DNA from: Spirogloea muscicola
Lineage: Eukaryota > Streptophyta > Zygnematophyceae > Spirogloeales > Spirogloeaceae
Direction of reading: 5' to 3'
NCBI GenBank assembly: GCA_009602725.1
Contig: WELB01000067.1
Span: 600,048-664,047 of the forward strand
DNA: 64,000 bases
Within the stretch, counting starts at the first letter, position 1. Each line of letters starts with the position of its first letter. The position numbers and the translations under genes were made by a program. The notes beneath the pieces are model-generated. The model was not told the origin of the DNA, searched no databases, and was given only the letters and a program-made list of their open reading frames with translations. Of the stretch, positions 63,996 through 64,000 are shown one piece after another.

Positions 63996-64000
63996 CCGTA

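Overview
The window is nuclear DNA of a green alga, most likely a trebouxiophyte. The evidence is intron-dense genes with GT-AG introns (acceptors often ctgcag), a plant-type Dicer, a Sec14/nodulin-like protein and a DEAH4/RID1-type helicase of plant type, an acyl-lipid front-end desaturase very close in layout to the Lobosphaera (Parietochloris) incisa delta-6 enzyme, and TTTAGGG telomere-type repeats. Trebouxiophyte placement rests mainly on the desaturase and is an inference. There are no bacterial-style operons; genes are single transcription units.

Layout, left to right: the 3' end of an RCC1-repeat gene (+, about 109-404); a complete Dicer-like gene (+, 969-11960) with helicase, dimerisation domain, PAZ region, RNase IIIa, RNase IIIb and two dsRNA-binding domains; a retrotransposon zone (about 12.9-18.6 kb) with a long non-LTR element (LINE A, 13561-16684) inserted in the 3' end of an older related element (LINE B) with a 10-bp target duplication; a cytochrome b5/delta-6-type desaturase (+, 19941-22206); a plastid-type unknown protein (+, exons 24657-25677); a DUF218 gene (-, 26990-28060) divergent across a 298-N gap from an HGSNAT-type acetyltransferase gene (+, 28482-32715); a Sec14-like/CRAL-TRIO gene (-, 34361-39739); a repeat zone (39.8-41.0 kb); a DEAH4/RID1-type RNA helicase (+, 41128-45043); a second LINE zone (45.9-48.3 kb) with three LINE B fragments head to tail; a paladin-like triple phosphatase (+, 48608-57077); an MRG15-type chromatin protein (-, 57777 to about 60420); a third repeat zone (60.5-61.1 kb); and an RRP8-type rRNA methyltransferase (-, about 61541-63900).

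For Dicer, the desaturase, Sec14, the DEAH helicase and the paladin-like gene I joined exons by hand. The splice phases agree throughout the last four. In Dicer they agree except around two junctions (about 7424-7741 and 8219-8577). The genes do not form one pathway; three (Dicer, DEAH helicase, RRP8) act on RNA, which is probably chance.

The most unusual content is the LINE population. Both families end in restriction-like-endonuclease (RLE) type C-termini. LINE A has landed inside the conserved 3' coding end of LINE B, LINE B fragments are stacked head to tail at the end of their hairpin tail, and tail-only pieces of LINE A are scattered next to gene 5' ends and inside Dicer intron 1. All ambiguous bases and the gap lie in GC-rich gene 5' ends, so first exons and promoters are the least reliable part of this sequence.
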